Shown here piece by piece: positions 18,984 through 27,955 of a stretch of DNA of 64,000 nucleotides. The notes beneath the pieces were generated by a model. The model was given only the letters and a program-made list of their open reading frames with translations, searched no databases and had not been told where the DNA came from. The stretch lies in NCBI GenBank assembly GCA_903879705.1, contig CAIRMO010000094.1, positions 20,476 to 84,475 on the forward strand. Reading direction: 5' to 3'. The translations under genes were made by a program, and so were the position numbers. The DNA comes from an uncultured Candidatus Competibacteraceae bacterium. GTDB taxonomy: Bacteria > Pseudomonadota > Gammaproteobacteria > Competibacterales > Competibacteraceae. Within the stretch, counting starts at the first letter, position 1. Each line of letters begins with the position of its first letter.

Positions 18984-19673
18984 TCAGCTAATCCGGGCCA
19001 GGCGGTGGCGGTTGCGGGTCCAGCGCGACCAGAGCCGGCCAACGTGGTACCAGTGCAGGTAATAGGTTTCTCGCAACAGCCGCCCCACGGTCGGCAGGTT
19101 CAACCGCAGACGATCTTCGGCAGCGCACAGATTGGCTTGCAAACCCAGCCCGGCGGCCATGATCACGCTGCGGGCCAGATGGTAGCGGTTGGTCACCAGC
19201 GTAAACGGTTGTTCCCGTACCTCGGTCAACAGTTGCCGGGCTTGCCGCAGGTTTTCGAGGGTGTGCAACGAGTGATCTTCGGTGAACAGGCAGGCGGCGG
19301 GTACCCCGGCTTCGATCAGAAACTGCCGCCCGTGCGCCGCCTCACTCAGACTGCCCCCGGTATAGCCGCCGACCAGTAGAATCCGTCGCTCCGGATTGGC
19401 CCGATACAGCGCGGCGGCGCGGTGCAGGCGAAGCGCGTAATCGGGCTGGATCCGATCCCGCCGTAACCGTACCCCCAGCACCACGATCCAGCCGTTGGCG
19501 TTATCGGTTGCCGGCACGGTCCGGGCCACTTGCCAAACCCGGCCCAATAGCCACAATCCGCTCAACCCGCCGGTCGCCAGCAGCACCAGATTCGACAGCG
19601 CCAGCATCGCCAGCCCGTCCAGGCCCATGCCCCATTGCCGGGCGAAGCGTTGGGATTGCAGGTTCGGTTTCAT
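18984..19673 (-). CDS. YdcF/SanA-like DUF218 membrane protein
   Basis: A 229-residue protein with one N-terminal membrane span (about 20-45) and a DUF218 domain: GWIVVLGVRLRRD, RILLVGGYTGGSLSEA, HTLENLRQA, VTNRYHLARS. DUF218 proteins (YdcF, SanA, ElyC) are linked to envelope integrity and lipid-carrier metabolism, and the reaction is unknown. The frame continues upstream, but ATG 19673 forms an ATGA overlap with the acyltransferase stop. Its place inside the lipid operon implies a job in handling the product or its carrier. Confidence 0.75.
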   Translation of the reverse strand: MKPNLQSQRFARQWGMGLDGLAMLALSNLVLLATGGLSGLWLLGRVWQVARTVPATDNANGWIVVLGVRLRRDRIQPDYALRLHRAAALYRANPERRILLVGGYTGGSLSEAAHGRQFLIEAGVPAACLFTEDHSLHTLENLRQARQLLTEVREQPFTLVTNRYHLARSVIMAAGLGLQANLCAAEDRLRLNLPTVGRLLRETYYLHWYHVGRLWSRWTRNRHRLARIS

Positions 19674-20572
19674 GGCGCATCCTCTGCCCAATAATCGTAA
19701 AAATTGAACCAGTTATAAGGCGCGAGGCGGGCGTAATGTTCCAGCCGATCGGCGTAGCGTTGCGCCCATTCCGCGAGTTGTTCCTGCCGGTGGCAGCGAT
19801 CCAGGTCGATCCGTTCCGCCAGTAATTCAAAGTGAGCGTCGTAGCGGTTATTGCCCCGATACAGCCCGAAAAACAGGATCACCGGACAGCCGGTCAGCGC
19901 GGCCAGCAACAGCGGCCCGGCGGGAAACGGCGTGTCCTGACCGAAAAACCGGCATTGCACCGTCTTTTCCCCCGGAACGACCCGGTCGCCCAATGCCCCA
20001 ACCATGCAGCCTTGCGCCACGCTTTCCTGAACCTTTAACAAGCTATCCGGCCCGCCGCTGATCGAAATCACCGTTTCGGCCAGCGCCGGATTCAACGCGC
20101 TGAGGTAGCGGGTCATGCCCTGATTGTGTTCAGTGTTCATCAGGATCCTGATCGGAAAATGCTTTACGGTGACACCCAGCGCCCGCAATGCTTCAAAGCT
20201 GCCCAGGTGCGAACCCAACAGGAGGCAACCTTGCCCGGACGCGGCCTGATCCAGAATCAATTGATCGTTAAACAAGCGGACGTCAAACCGATCCAGCCGT
20301 CCGGAGAGGAAATACAGCCGATCCAGAAGGGTCGCGGCGAAACAGTGAATATGGCGGAACAGGTCCCGCAGGCGGGGTTTACGACCCAGCACCCGCCGCA
20401 AATAAAGTTGCGATCCACGCCGGGCGGCGGTAGCGGTCAGCAGAAAGTAGAAGGTGATGGGATAAAGCAGGGCGCGCCCGGCGGGCCGGCCCATATGCAG
20501 CGTGATCCAGTGAATCAACCGCAAGGCGGTGAGATTGCCCCGTTCCGGCAATTTTGCCCAGTTCCCGCTCAT
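19670..20572 (-). CDS. LpxL/HtrB-type acyltransferase of the polyene-like locus
   Basis: Membrane-associated acyltransferase of 300 residues in the LpxL/HtrB (LPLAT) superfamily. The catalytic H-x4-E is in GSHLGSFEALRALG; later blocks are ILMNTEHNQGMTRYL, GDRVVPGEKT and AGPLLLAALTGCPV. In aryl-polyene clusters such an enzyme is thought to attach the polyene to a glycerolipid or similar anchor. It lies 33 bases downstream of the ACP gene and is coupled to the YdcF-like gene. Confidence 0.85.
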   Translation of the reverse strand: MSGNWAKLPERGNLTALRLIHWITLHMGRPAGRALLYPITFYFLLTATAARRGSQLYLRRVLGRKPRLRDLFRHIHCFAATLLDRLYFLSGRLDRFDVRLFNDQLILDQAASGQGCLLLGSHLGSFEALRALGVTVKHFPIRILMNTEHNQGMTRYLSALNPALAETVISISGGPDSLLKVQESVAQGCMVGALGDRVVPGEKTVQCRFFGQDTPFPAGPLLLAALTGCPVILFFGLYRGNNRYDAHFELLAERIDLDRCHRQEQLAEWAQRYADRLEHYARLAPYNWFNFYDYWAEDAP

Positions 20573-20605
20573 GCGCGGCCTGCTGCGGTCAATCGGATGA
20601 TGCGG

Positions 20606-20875
20606 TCAGCGGGTGCGCTGCTGCGCGATGTGCTGACTCAGCGCACGCAATGAGGCGAAAATACGCCGGTTTTCCTTGTCTTCGGAGCGCAGTTGAAAGC
20701 CGTAGGCTTTGGAAATCGCCAGCGCCAGTTCCAGCGCGTCGATCGAATCCAGCCCCAACCCCTCGCCGAATAACGGATCTTCCGGCTGAAGGTCTTTCGG
20801 CTGAAGGTGTTCCAGGTGCAGGGTTTCGACCAGCAGTCGGGCAACATCCAGTTCGAACGGCGAGAGAGCTTCCAT
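20606..20875 (-). CDS. Acyl carrier protein of the polyene-like locus
   Basis: An 89-residue ACP with the phosphopantetheine-attachment Ser in GLGLDSIDALELALAI. It would carry the growing acyl or polyene chain. It differs from housekeeping AcpP (about 78 residues, very acidic) and matches ACPs of aryl-polyene clusters. ATG 20875 has GAGG seven bases upstream. It is the first gene of the leftward operon, and three 11-base direct repeats begin 14 bases upstream of its start. Confidence 0.88.
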   Translation of the reverse strand: MEALSPFELDVARLLVETLHLEHLQPKDLQPEDPLFGEGLGLDSIDALELALAISKAYGFQLRSEDKENRRIFASLRALSQHIAQQRTR

Positions 20876-20889
20876 ATGCGGCCTCGTGA

Positions 20890-20922
20890 GGATTGAATCG
20901 GGATTGAATCGGGATTAAACGG
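20890..20922. promoter_or_regulatory. Three 11-bp direct repeats upstream of the ACP operon
   Basis: GGATTGAATCG occurs twice back to back (20890-20900 and 20901-20911), followed by a degenerate third copy GGATTAAACGG (20912-20922). The 11-base period keeps the repeats on one DNA face, as for binding sites of an oligomeric regulator. They lie in the divergent intergenic region between the ACP operon and the chorismatase gene. No regulator is encoded in the locus. Confidence 0.5.
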
Positions 20923-21059
20923 CGTTAAAACGACAGGATGGTCTGAATCGATGATTTTAACCATAAACCATAATCCTGTACCATGATCAGCGCTCGGCGC
21001 TGGAATTTCCCCGCCCGGCCTGCCGTCGTTCCACTACATTTTCTGACCCTACCTCCCGC

Positions 21060-22079
21060 ATGGTTCTTCCTTTTACCGTTGCCTATTGCGATGCAAACAG
21101 CGCCGATGAACACTTGGCCGACGATCACCGGCTGGCGCTGATTCGGTTTCAGGAGCCGGTTCGCGTGGACCCGGATCCGCGCAGTTGCCCGGTGCCGTTG
21201 CCGGAATTAGGCGGAGCAGCCACCGCCGAAGTCTGGCTTAGCCCACGACCGGTGCAGGCCGGCATGGTCAGCGGGGTTGGTTATGCCGGCAATGGCGATG
21301 TTCTGTTTTTGCAACTCCGGTCCAATGAGTACGCCCCGGACGCCCTGCAACCCCTGACGGCCATCGCTTACCGGCGATTGTTCGCTGTCGCCCGCGCTCA
21401 GGGTTATCCGCATTTTCTGCGCATCTGGAACTATGTGCCCAACCTCAATCAGGAGTGCGGCGGGCTGGAACGCTACCTGGCGTTCTGCGCTGGCCGCCGC
21501 CAAGTGCTGGACGCGGTGCTGGCCGATGTGGAAACCCGCTTGCCAGCAGCCTCGGCCATCGGCTTTCCGGCATCTTTCGTTCCTCTGGCTAAGGAAGAAA
21601 ATGTGGGAAAAAACGGCTTGCGGTTATATGCGCTCGCGGCGCGGGAGTCGGGCGAGCAAATCGAGAACCCGCGCCAGGTCAGCGCCTTTCATTACCCGCC
21701 TGAATATGGCCGGCGCGGCCCCTCATTTTCCCGCGCCGTGCTGAAAAGATGGGGCAACGACGGCCATCACCTCTATATTTCCGGTACCGCCAGCGTCGTC
21801 GGTCACATCAGCCGGCATGACGATCTGATGGCGCAACTGGATGAAACGCTGGTCAATCTTGAGGCGCTGCTGACTGTGGCCAGTCGGCGGGCAGCGACGC
21901 CATTGCAGCCGGCGCTGCTAAGGGTCTATGTGCGGCCAGCCAGCGACCCGGCCCCCTTGCGCCGGCGGATCGTCCAGGCGTTCGGGAGCGCCGTGCCGAT
22001 GCTCTTTCTACAGGCGGATATTTGTCGCCGGGAACTGTTGATTGAAATCGAAGGGCTGGCGGTCAGCCCCGCCGGTTAA
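21060..22079 (+). CDS. xanB2: Chorismatase, XanB2/FkbO/Hyg5 family
   Basis: Chorismatases convert chorismate to hydroxybenzoates or dihydroxy-cyclohexadiene acids. XanB2 supplies 3- and 4-hydroxybenzoate for xanthomonadin and ubiquinone. The 339-residue product shows family blocks HFLRIWNYVPNLNQE, GLERYLAFCAGR, ENPRQVSAFHYPPEYG, PSFSRAV and YISGTASVVGH, with a C-terminal GTASxVGH-type active site. Which isomer it makes cannot be told from sequence alone. It is divergent from the ACP operon, consistent with supply of the aromatic starter. No clear ribosome-binding site precedes ATG 21060. Confidence 0.87.
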   Translation: MVLPFTVAYCDANSADEHLADDHRLALIRFQEPVRVDPDPRSCPVPLPELGGAATAEVWLSPRPVQAGMVSGVGYAGNGDVLFLQLRSNEYAPDALQPLTAIAYRRLFAVARAQGYPHFLRIWNYVPNLNQECGGLERYLAFCAGRRQVLDAVLADVETRLPAASAIGFPASFVPLAKEENVGKNGLRLYALAARESGEQIENPRQVSAFHYPPEYGRRGPSFSRAVLKRWGNDGHHLYISGTASVVGHISRHDDLMAQLDETLVNLEALLTVASRRAATPLQPALLRVYVRPASDPAPLRRRIVQAFGSAVPMLFLQADICRRELLIEIEGLAVSPAG

Positions 22080-22106
22080 ACCACTGCTTCAAGGGAGCGT
22101 CGTTTC

Positions 22107-23090
22107 GTGAAACCCGACCAGCCGCTCAAACCGCATCCGATTCTGCCGGATTACTACCCTGATCTGGCGCGGCGACCGGCGTTCGTGCGCGGGCTGTTTG
22201 ATCGCACTGCCGGTTATTACGACCGGGTCAACCGTCTGTTTTCACTCGGTTCTGGCAGTTGGTATCGCCGCCGCGCCTTGGTTCGGGCTGGTTTGCGCCC
22301 CGGCATGACCGTGCTGGATGTCGCGGTCGGCACGGGTCTGGTGGCTCGCCAGGCGCTGGCGATCACCGGCGATCCGCAATCGGTGGTCGGGCTGGATGTC
22401 AGCGCCGGAATGCTGGCCGAGGTGGGCCGACTGCTGAAAATTCCGCTGATTCAAGGTCTGGTGGAGCAGTTGCCGGTCACTGATGCGGCGTTTGACTTCG
22501 TCAGCATGGGCTACGCCCTGCGCCACGTCGCTGATCTCAATGCCACTTTCCGCGAGTTTCACCGGGTGCTGCGGCCCGGCGGTACACTGCTGATCCTGGA
22601 AATTGCCCGACCCGCGCCACCGTTCAAACGGGCCTTGCTCGAGTTCTATCTGGGCCGGCTGATTCCGCTGCTGAGTCGGTTGACCACCGGTAACCGCGAT
22701 ATGCAAACCCTGATGCGCTACTACTGGGACACCATTGAAAACTGCGTCCCGCCGGAAACCATTATCGAAGCCATCCGCGCTACCGGATTTGCCCAGGCGG
22801 GCTGCACCGTGGATCTGGGTCTGTTCCGCGCCTATTTTGGGCGCAAGGCCGGCGCAGCGGTCAGCCTTTCCCAGATTTCCCGGCTCAGCGGGCCTGCATC
22901 CGGCCACCCGGATCGAAGCGCCAGGGCCGGGAGATTTGCAGCAGATCGTAGCGTTGGCGCAAGGCCGGCGGAAACAGCGCGTAAGGCGCACCCAGCCGGA
23001 CGATCTGTTGCGCCGCCCGGTCCAGTTCGGGATGACCCGATGAGCGGACGACCCGAACCTCTTGCAACGAACCATCGGCGCGAAGGGTGA
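22107..23090 (+). CDS. UbiE-like SAM-dependent methyltransferase with an extended tail
   Basis: Class I methyltransferase related to UbiE/MenG. FDRTAGYYDRVNRLFSLGSG, the SAM motif VLDVAVGTGLVARQA, SMGYALRHVADL and VLRPGGTLLILE are clear, and the domain ends near residue 250 (FRAYFGRKAG). Start is GTG 22107 with AGGGAG about nine bases upstream. The frame then runs about 75 residues further, antisense to the last 206 bases of tonB, with low-complexity Arg/Ala/Gly/Pro content. The tail is probably fortuitous read-through after loss of a nearer stop. Beside xanB2, it may methylate the aryl group or a quinone precursor. Confidence 0.82.
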   Translation: MKPDQPLKPHPILPDYYPDLARRPAFVRGLFDRTAGYYDRVNRLFSLGSGSWYRRRALVRAGLRPGMTVLDVAVGTGLVARQALAITGDPQSVVGLDVSAGMLAEVGRLLKIPLIQGLVEQLPVTDAAFDFVSMGYALRHVADLNATFREFHRVLRPGGTLLILEIARPAPPFKRALLEFYLGRLIPLLSRLTTGNRDMQTLMRYYWDTIENCVPPETIIEAIRATGFAQAGCTVDLGLFRAYFGRKAGAAVSLSQISRLSGPASGHPDRSARAGRFAADRSVGARPAETARKAHPAGRSVAPPGPVRDDPMSGRPEPLATNHRREG

Positions 23091-23892
23091 CATCCAGCAC
23101 CGGACCGGTGGTCAAATTCAGCGTGCGGGCGACGCTCGGAAAATTCATTTCCCCGATCTGCTCTACCTTGCGCACCCAGGCAGCGATGTAAAAACCTTCC
23201 AGTGACTGGGTATCGTTAGGATTGACCCGCTTGTTGCGCACCTCAGCCGATGCCCGGCGCTGGGTCTCGGCTTCGAGGCTGGCGACCTGACCGAGTAAAG
23301 CAGCGCTGTCCAACCGGGGAGTAGCTGTGCTGGTGCTGGTACGCTCCGGACGCCGGGGAATCCGGTTCGACGCAGCGGCCACTGCCGGCGTGGCTGGCTT
23401 CGGTGCCGGCGGCTGGATCGTGCGGGGTTTGACCAGTGGCGGCGTTACCGTTGGTTCAGGCGGTTTAATCGGTTTAATCGGTTTGGCGGGTTTGAGCAGG
23501 GTTACGATTCGTGGCGCAGGAGCAGGTTTAGCGGGAGCCGGCGATCGGGCTGGCGCTAACCGTTTCGGGGCCGGTTTGATCGCGATGACCGGTTTGGGTA
23601 GCATCACCGGCGGCACCGGTTTCACTTCGACCGCCGCCTCCAGTAGCGTCAGCAGTGCTGGCTCCAATGGCAAAAGCGCTGGTTCCGATTCTGGCCCGGC
23701 AGTGGACTCCGAATCCCTGGGCGGCGTTATCGCCGGCAATAGCCGCACCTCGAACCGGTGCGGTGTGGGGAGTTGAAACGTGCGCCAGTCCGCCGGGATG
23801 AACAGCAGGGCGGCGTGCAGGCCCAGCGCCAGTAGCAGCGCCAGCACCAACCGGCGGGTGCCGCCATTCACGTCGCGGGCCGAGGAGTTCAT
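22885..23892 (-). CDS. tonB: TonB-family energy transducer
   Basis: A 335-residue TonB: N-terminal anchor LVLALLLALGLHAALLFIP, a periplasmic Pro/Lys-rich spacer (about 85-185, with KPIKPIKPPEP repeats), and a C-terminal TonB domain (YIAAWVRKVEQIGEMNFP ... LDVTLRADGSLQEVRVVRSSG). TonB passes proton-motive energy from ExbB/ExbD to outer-membrane receptors; neither partner is in the window. It lies 15 bases after gshB, as in Pseudomonas (gshB-tonB). Its 3' end overlaps the convergent methyltransferase frame. Confidence 0.92.
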   Translation of the reverse strand: MNSSARDVNGGTRRLVLALLLALGLHAALLFIPADWRTFQLPTPHRFEVRLLPAITPPRDSESTAGPESEPALLPLEPALLTLLEAAVEVKPVPPVMLPKPVIAIKPAPKRLAPARSPAPAKPAPAPRIVTLLKPAKPIKPIKPPEPTVTPPLVKPRTIQPPAPKPATPAVAAASNRIPRRPERTSTSTATPRLDSAALLGQVASLEAETQRRASAEVRNKRVNPNDTQSLEGFYIAAWVRKVEQIGEMNFPSVARTLNLTTGPVLDVTLRADGSLQEVRVVRSSGHPELDRAAQQIVRLGAPYALFPPALRQRYDLLQISRPWRFDPGGRMQAR

Positions 23893-23907
23893 TGCTGCCA
23901 GCGCGGA

Positions 23908-24858
23908 TCAGCGCTGCAATCGCCGCGCGATCACCGCCATTAGTTCCCCACCAATATCCAGCCCGAACTGCCGGTCCAGTTCCCGGGCGCAGGTCGGGCT
24001 GGTGACATTGATCTCGGTCAGATAATCGCCGATCACGTCCAAGCCGACGAACCACAGGCCCATTTCTCGCACACGCGGCGCAACCTGGGCGCAAATCCAG
24101 CGGTCACGCTCGTTCAGCGGTACGCCTTCCCCGCGTCCGCCCGCCGCCAGATTAGCCCGGGTCTCGCCCGCCTGAGGAATTCGCGCCAGCGCATACGGAA
24201 CCGGTTCGCCGTCGATCAGCAAAATACGCTTATCGCCGGCGATCACCTCCGGCACATAGCGTTGCGCCATGCTCAACCGCTGGCCATGCGCGGTGAGGGT
24301 TTCCAGAATCACGTTCAGGTTGGGATCGTCCGGGCGCAACCGGAACACCGACGCTCCGCCCATCCCATCCAGCGGCTTGACCACCATGTCACGATGTTCG
24401 CCCAGAAATGTCTTGAAGCGCGCCGCGTCCCGGCTCACCAGCGTCGGCGGGCAGCACTGCGGAAACTGTAGCGCGAACAGTTTTTCGTTGGCGTCACGCA
24501 GGCTGCGGGGGCGGTTGACAACCAGCGTCCCGGCCGCCTCCGCCAGTTCCAGCAGGTAGGTGGTGTAAATGTATTCCATATCAAATGGCGGATCCTTACG
24601 CATCAGGATGACCGACAATTCCGCCAGCGGCAGTTCCCGTTCGCCGTGGAAAGCGAACCAATCGTGCTGATCGTCACGGACGCTCAGTCGCCGGGAGCGA
24701 CCGCATACGGTATTGCCCCGGGCGTAGAGGTCGGACTGCTCAAAATAGTGCAGCTCCCAACCGCACGCCTGGGCGGCCAGCAACATGGCGAAGGTGGTAT
24801 CCTTTTTAACAGTAATGGCGGCAATGGGATCCATCACCACGCCCAGTTTGATCGTCAT
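23908..24858 (-). CDS. gshB: Glutathione synthetase
   Basis: ATP-grasp ligase joining gamma-glutamylcysteine and glycine, the second step of glutathione synthesis. The product begins MTIKLGVVMDPIAAITVKKD and has the ATP-grasp blocks MRKDPPFDMEYIYTTY, VVKPLDGMGGASVFR and VGLDVIGDYLTEINVTSPT. ATG 24858 gives 316 residues and aligns with the start of E. coli GshB (315); a TTG six codons upstream is less likely. It is next to tonB and divergent from the pil-chp operon, a Pseudomonas-like neighbourhood. Confidence 0.96.
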   Translation of the reverse strand: MTIKLGVVMDPIAAITVKKDTTFAMLLAAQACGWELHYFEQSDLYARGNTVCGRSRRLSVRDDQHDWFAFHGERELPLAELSVILMRKDPPFDMEYIYTTYLLELAEAAGTLVVNRPRSLRDANEKLFALQFPQCCPPTLVSRDAARFKTFLGEHRDMVVKPLDGMGGASVFRLRPDDPNLNVILETLTAHGQRLSMAQRYVPEVIAGDKRILLIDGEPVPYALARIPQAGETRANLAAGGRGEGVPLNERDRWICAQVAPRVREMGLWFVGLDVIGDYLTEINVTSPTCARELDRQFGLDIGGELMAVIARRLQR

Positions 24859-25124
24859 GGTCGGTTTATCCGTCAAAATGTCAAAATGATTGTATCGCCG
24901 GTTTCAAGCGACCGGCGATCAGGAGCGCGTACCGCCGCGCACGAAACGGATTACAGTTTCCGTCATGGCGTCAGCGCCGTTAGTATGCTAAATAAAGAAT
25001 TGAAAAACCCGGCCTGATCGAATCAAGCCAGCGGCCCATGAACAGCATGGCAATCCTCATGCCCATATCATGCCTGTTCCGTGCGGTGGCCGCCCAGTTC
25101 CGAATCCCATTAGAGGACTGTCCT

Positions 25125-25697
25125 GTGGCCGATGCGGCTATCCATACCCCTGCGGCGTCTCTTCTGCAGCATCCCTTTGATATTCTGTTGCAACTCGACC
25201 AGCGCATTCGGGAAAAGGCACCGATCGCGGCAGCAGGTGCGCAGCTGTCGGAAATTCGTGGACGGCTGGCGCTGCGTCTCGGTTCGTGGAACCTCCTGTT
25301 CTCGATGGATGATGTCGCAGAAATTATTCCGGTTCCCCGCAGCATCACTCGGGTGCCTGGTGTTAAGCGCTGGCTACTGGGTATCGCCAACCTGCGCGGC
25401 CGGGTCATCTCGGTCTCGGACTTGCGGGACTTGCTGACTGGCCGACCCCTCTCACGGTTGCCGGGCAGCCAGGTCGTCGTGTTGCGAGCCGGCGAATGGG
25501 ATTATGGCCTGCTGGCGGATGAAATCATCGGCATGCGCCACTTCGGACCGCAACACCGGCTGCCCGCGCTGGATGCCGTGGATGCCAGTCTGCGGCCTTA
25601 TGTACTCGAGGCGTTTCTGAGCGACAATCAATACTGGCTGGTTTTCAACAGCACCCGGTTGCTGACTGACCCGGCTTTTTTGAATGCGGCCAACTAA
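25125..25697 (+). CDS. pilI: PilI, CheW-like coupling protein of the Pil-Chp system
   Basis: A 190-residue CheW-domain protein (FSMDDVAEIIPVPRSITRVPGVKRW, IANLRGRVISVSDLRDL). PilI couples PilJ to ChpA in the twitching-motility chemosensory system. The frame is open from 25038, but GTG 25125 has AGAGGA seven bases upstream and places PFDILLQLDQR near the N-terminus as in Pseudomonas PilI. It is the first gene of the run; pilG and pilH, which precede pilI in Pseudomonas, are absent from the 266 bases between gshB and this start. Confidence 0.88.
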   Translation: MADAAIHTPAASLLQHPFDILLQLDQRIREKAPIAAAGAQLSEIRGRLALRLGSWNLLFSMDDVAEIIPVPRSITRVPGVKRWLLGIANLRGRVISVSDLRDLLTGRPLSRLPGSQVVVLRAGEWDYGLLADEIIGMRHFGPQHRLPALDAVDASLRPYVLEAFLSDNQYWLVFNSTRLLTDPAFLNAAN

Positions 25698-25773
25698 AAT
25701 GTAAACTTTACGGTCAGGGCATTTTTCAGGCGTTTCCCCGCCGGATGCCGGATTGGGGAGCTATCAGGATCCA

Positions 25774-27858
25774 ATGTTTAACGAGAACCAGAAAATGCGT
25801 GATTCACGAGATTATTCGACATCGAAAGGGGTTTCAGTCACTTATTTAGGGTTGCTGGGCGCGCTGGTGTTGTCCGTCGCGCTGATGGGGATCGCCTTCA
25901 TTGCGCTGGAACGGCAGGAGAACTACAGCAAGACCTACATTGCCCGGTCCGGCGAGTTGCGTCTGCTGTCGTACGCCATTGTGGCCCAGACCCTGGAGGC
26001 CGCCCGCGGCAGGGACGCCGCATTTGCCCAGATCAAGGACAGCCGCGACCGGTTTGACGCGGCGCAAAATGACCTCAAAAACGGCAATTCGACCGGATTG
26101 CCGCCCTCGCCGGAGCGGGATCAACCGGCGCTGACTGAACTGGACAGCCACTGGAAACCGGTTAGAGCAGACATCGACGCTATTCTGGCCGGACGCGATG
26201 CCGCGGTATCGATCAGCGATTTCCAGCGCCTGCTGAAAGGACCGTTAACCCAGATGGTTGCCTTGTCTGAGGAATTGGCCAAAAGTCTGGCCAATAACCG
26301 CATTGATTCCAGGCAGGTTTATTTTGCCACTAATCAACTGCAACTGGGTCGGCAGATCGACAACGATCTTGAACGCTTGCTGACTGAGGGCGGCTCGGAG
26401 GCCGCTACCACCGCCGACCGCCTCGTGCGCAATGTTAATCAGTTTGGTAAGGTTCTTAAAGGAATGCGCGAGAGCGATTCCAAGATGGGCATCGATCGCG
26501 TCACCATATCCGACAGCGCCGGCAAGCTGGCTGATCTGGCCGAGTTGTTCAAATCGCTCGAGGCCGAAACGACGCATATCGTTGAAAAGGCCCCGGAACT
26601 GATTAAAGTTCAGAATGCTGCCCAAGGCGTAGTGGATAAAGCCGCTGCGTTGCAAAAAGCCACTCGCCAACTGCTTGAACATTATGTCCTGACGGCGGGT
26701 GACTACCGGGTTTTCGGTTTATTGCTCAGCTATCACGTCCTTTATGGGTTGGGCTTTATGACGCTGACGCTGCTGGGGGTGCTGTTTTATGTTCAGAATC
26801 GGGAAAGCCGGCAGCAGATCGTCAATGCCGAGCAGCGTAAACAGGAAACTGAGGAGCAGAACCGCCGTAATCAGGATGCCATTTTGCGACTGCTCGATGA
26901 ACTCGGCAATTTGGCTGAAGGCGACCTGACCGTGCAGGCCAGTGTCACCGAAGACATCACTGGCGCTATCGCTGATTCGGTGAATTACGCGATTGAAGCG
27001 TTGCGTGACTTGGTGTCGACCATCAACAGCACCTCCGGGCTGGTAGCCGCCGCCGTGCAGGAGACCAGCGCCATCGCGGACCGGCTTGCCAAGTCCAGCG
27101 AAATCCAGTCCCGCCAGATCGAAAATGCCAGTGCTACCGTCATGCAGATGGCTCAATCCATGGATGAGGTGTCAGCCAAGACCTCCGCGTCCGCTGAAGT
27201 CGCTGAAAAATCAGTCGGCATTGCTCACGAGGGTGGCGACCGGGTGCGACGCACCATCCACGGCATGAACGCTATCCGCGAACATATCCAGGACACCTCC
27301 AAGCGCATTAAGCGGTTAGGCGAATCCTCACAGGAAATCGGCGACATTGTGGCCCTGATCAACGACATCGCTGACCAGACCAATATTTTGGCGCTGAACG
27401 CGGCGATTCAGGCCTCGGCGGCGGGCGATGCTGGACGCGGCTTCGCGGTGGTCGCCGACGAGGTGCAGCGCTTGGCCGAACGCTCCAGCAATGCAACCAA
27501 GCGGATCGAGCAACTGGTCAAGACCATTCAGGCCGACACCAACGAAGCGATCATCTCCATGGAAAAAAGCACCTCCGAGGTGGTCGGCGGTTCGGGTCTG
27601 GCGGAAAAGGCCGGCGAGGCGCTGGAAGAAATCGAGAAGGTATCCGCCAAACTGGCCGAATTGATCGACGAGATCTCCAAATCGGCCGGGCAGGTGTCGG
27701 AAATGGCTTCGCGGGTGTCGTCTGCCATGATTTCCATCAACGAGATCACTGGCCAGACCGCCGAAAGTAGCGTGGCGACCGCTTCCGCGATTGGCAAACT
27801 GAATCAACTGGCGCAGGAATTACGGCAATCAGTTGCCGGCTTCCGGCTGCCGGATTGA
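25774..27858 (+). CDS. pilJ: PilJ, chemoreceptor of the Pil-Chp system
   Basis: A 694-residue transducer: TM1 near 24-45, a helical periplasmic region with PilJ-type bundles to about 320, TM2 near 322-345, HAMP, then a short signalling domain with tip [20 protein letters not shown]. The SAAG in place of EAARAGE marks the PilJ branch of MCPs. PilJ senses surface or pilus state and controls ChpA. The longest frame starts at TTG 25753; ATG 25774 with AGGA four bases upstream is preferred. It lies between pilI and chpA. Confidence 0.93.
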   Translation: MFNENQKMRDSRDYSTSKGVSVTYLGLLGALVLSVALMGIAFIALERQENYSKTYIARSGELRLLSYAIVAQTLEAARGRDAAFAQIKDSRDRFDAAQNDLKNGNSTGLPPSPERDQPALTELDSHWKPVRADIDAILAGRDAAVSISDFQRLLKGPLTQMVALSEELAKSLANNRIDSRQVYFATNQLQLGRQIDNDLERLLTEGGSEAATTADRLVRNVNQFGKVLKGMRESDSKMGIDRVTISDSAGKLADLAELFKSLEAETTHIVEKAPELIKVQNAAQGVVDKAAALQKATRQLLEHYVLTAGDYRVFGLLLSYHVLYGLGFMTLTLLGVLFYVQNRESRQQIVNAEQRKQETEEQNRRNQDAILRLLDELGNLAEGDLTVQASVTEDITGAIADSVNYAIEALRDLVSTINSTSGLVAAAVQETSAIADRLAKSSEIQSRQIENASATVMQMAQSMDEVSAKTSASAEVAEKSVGIAHEGGDRVRRTIHGMNAIREHIQDTSKRIKRLGESSQEIGDIVALINDIADQTNILALNAAIQASAAGDAGRGFAVVADEVQRLAERSSNATKRIEQLVKTIQADTNEAIISMEKSTSEVVGGSGLAEKAGEALEEIEKVSAKLAELIDEISKSAGQVSEMASRVSSAMISINEITGQTAESSVATASAIGKLNQLAQELRQSVAGFRLPD

Positions 27859-27873
27859 ATCGGTGCGCGCTGA

Positions 27874-27910
27874 GACGGGCTGTGTACCGTGATTCCGACT
27901 AGCCCGTTTC
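27874..27910 (+). terminator. Candidate hairpin between pilJ and chpA
   Basis: GACGGGCT and AGCCCGTT flank a 19-base loop, giving a stem of at least seven pairs and a short TTTC after the right arm. The weak T-run and its intra-operon place suggest partial attenuation at most. Confidence 0.25.
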
Positions 27911-27955
27911 CGTGCGGCAACGGCCCGTCAGACCGGTCGCCCGTGCCGAGGTAGC

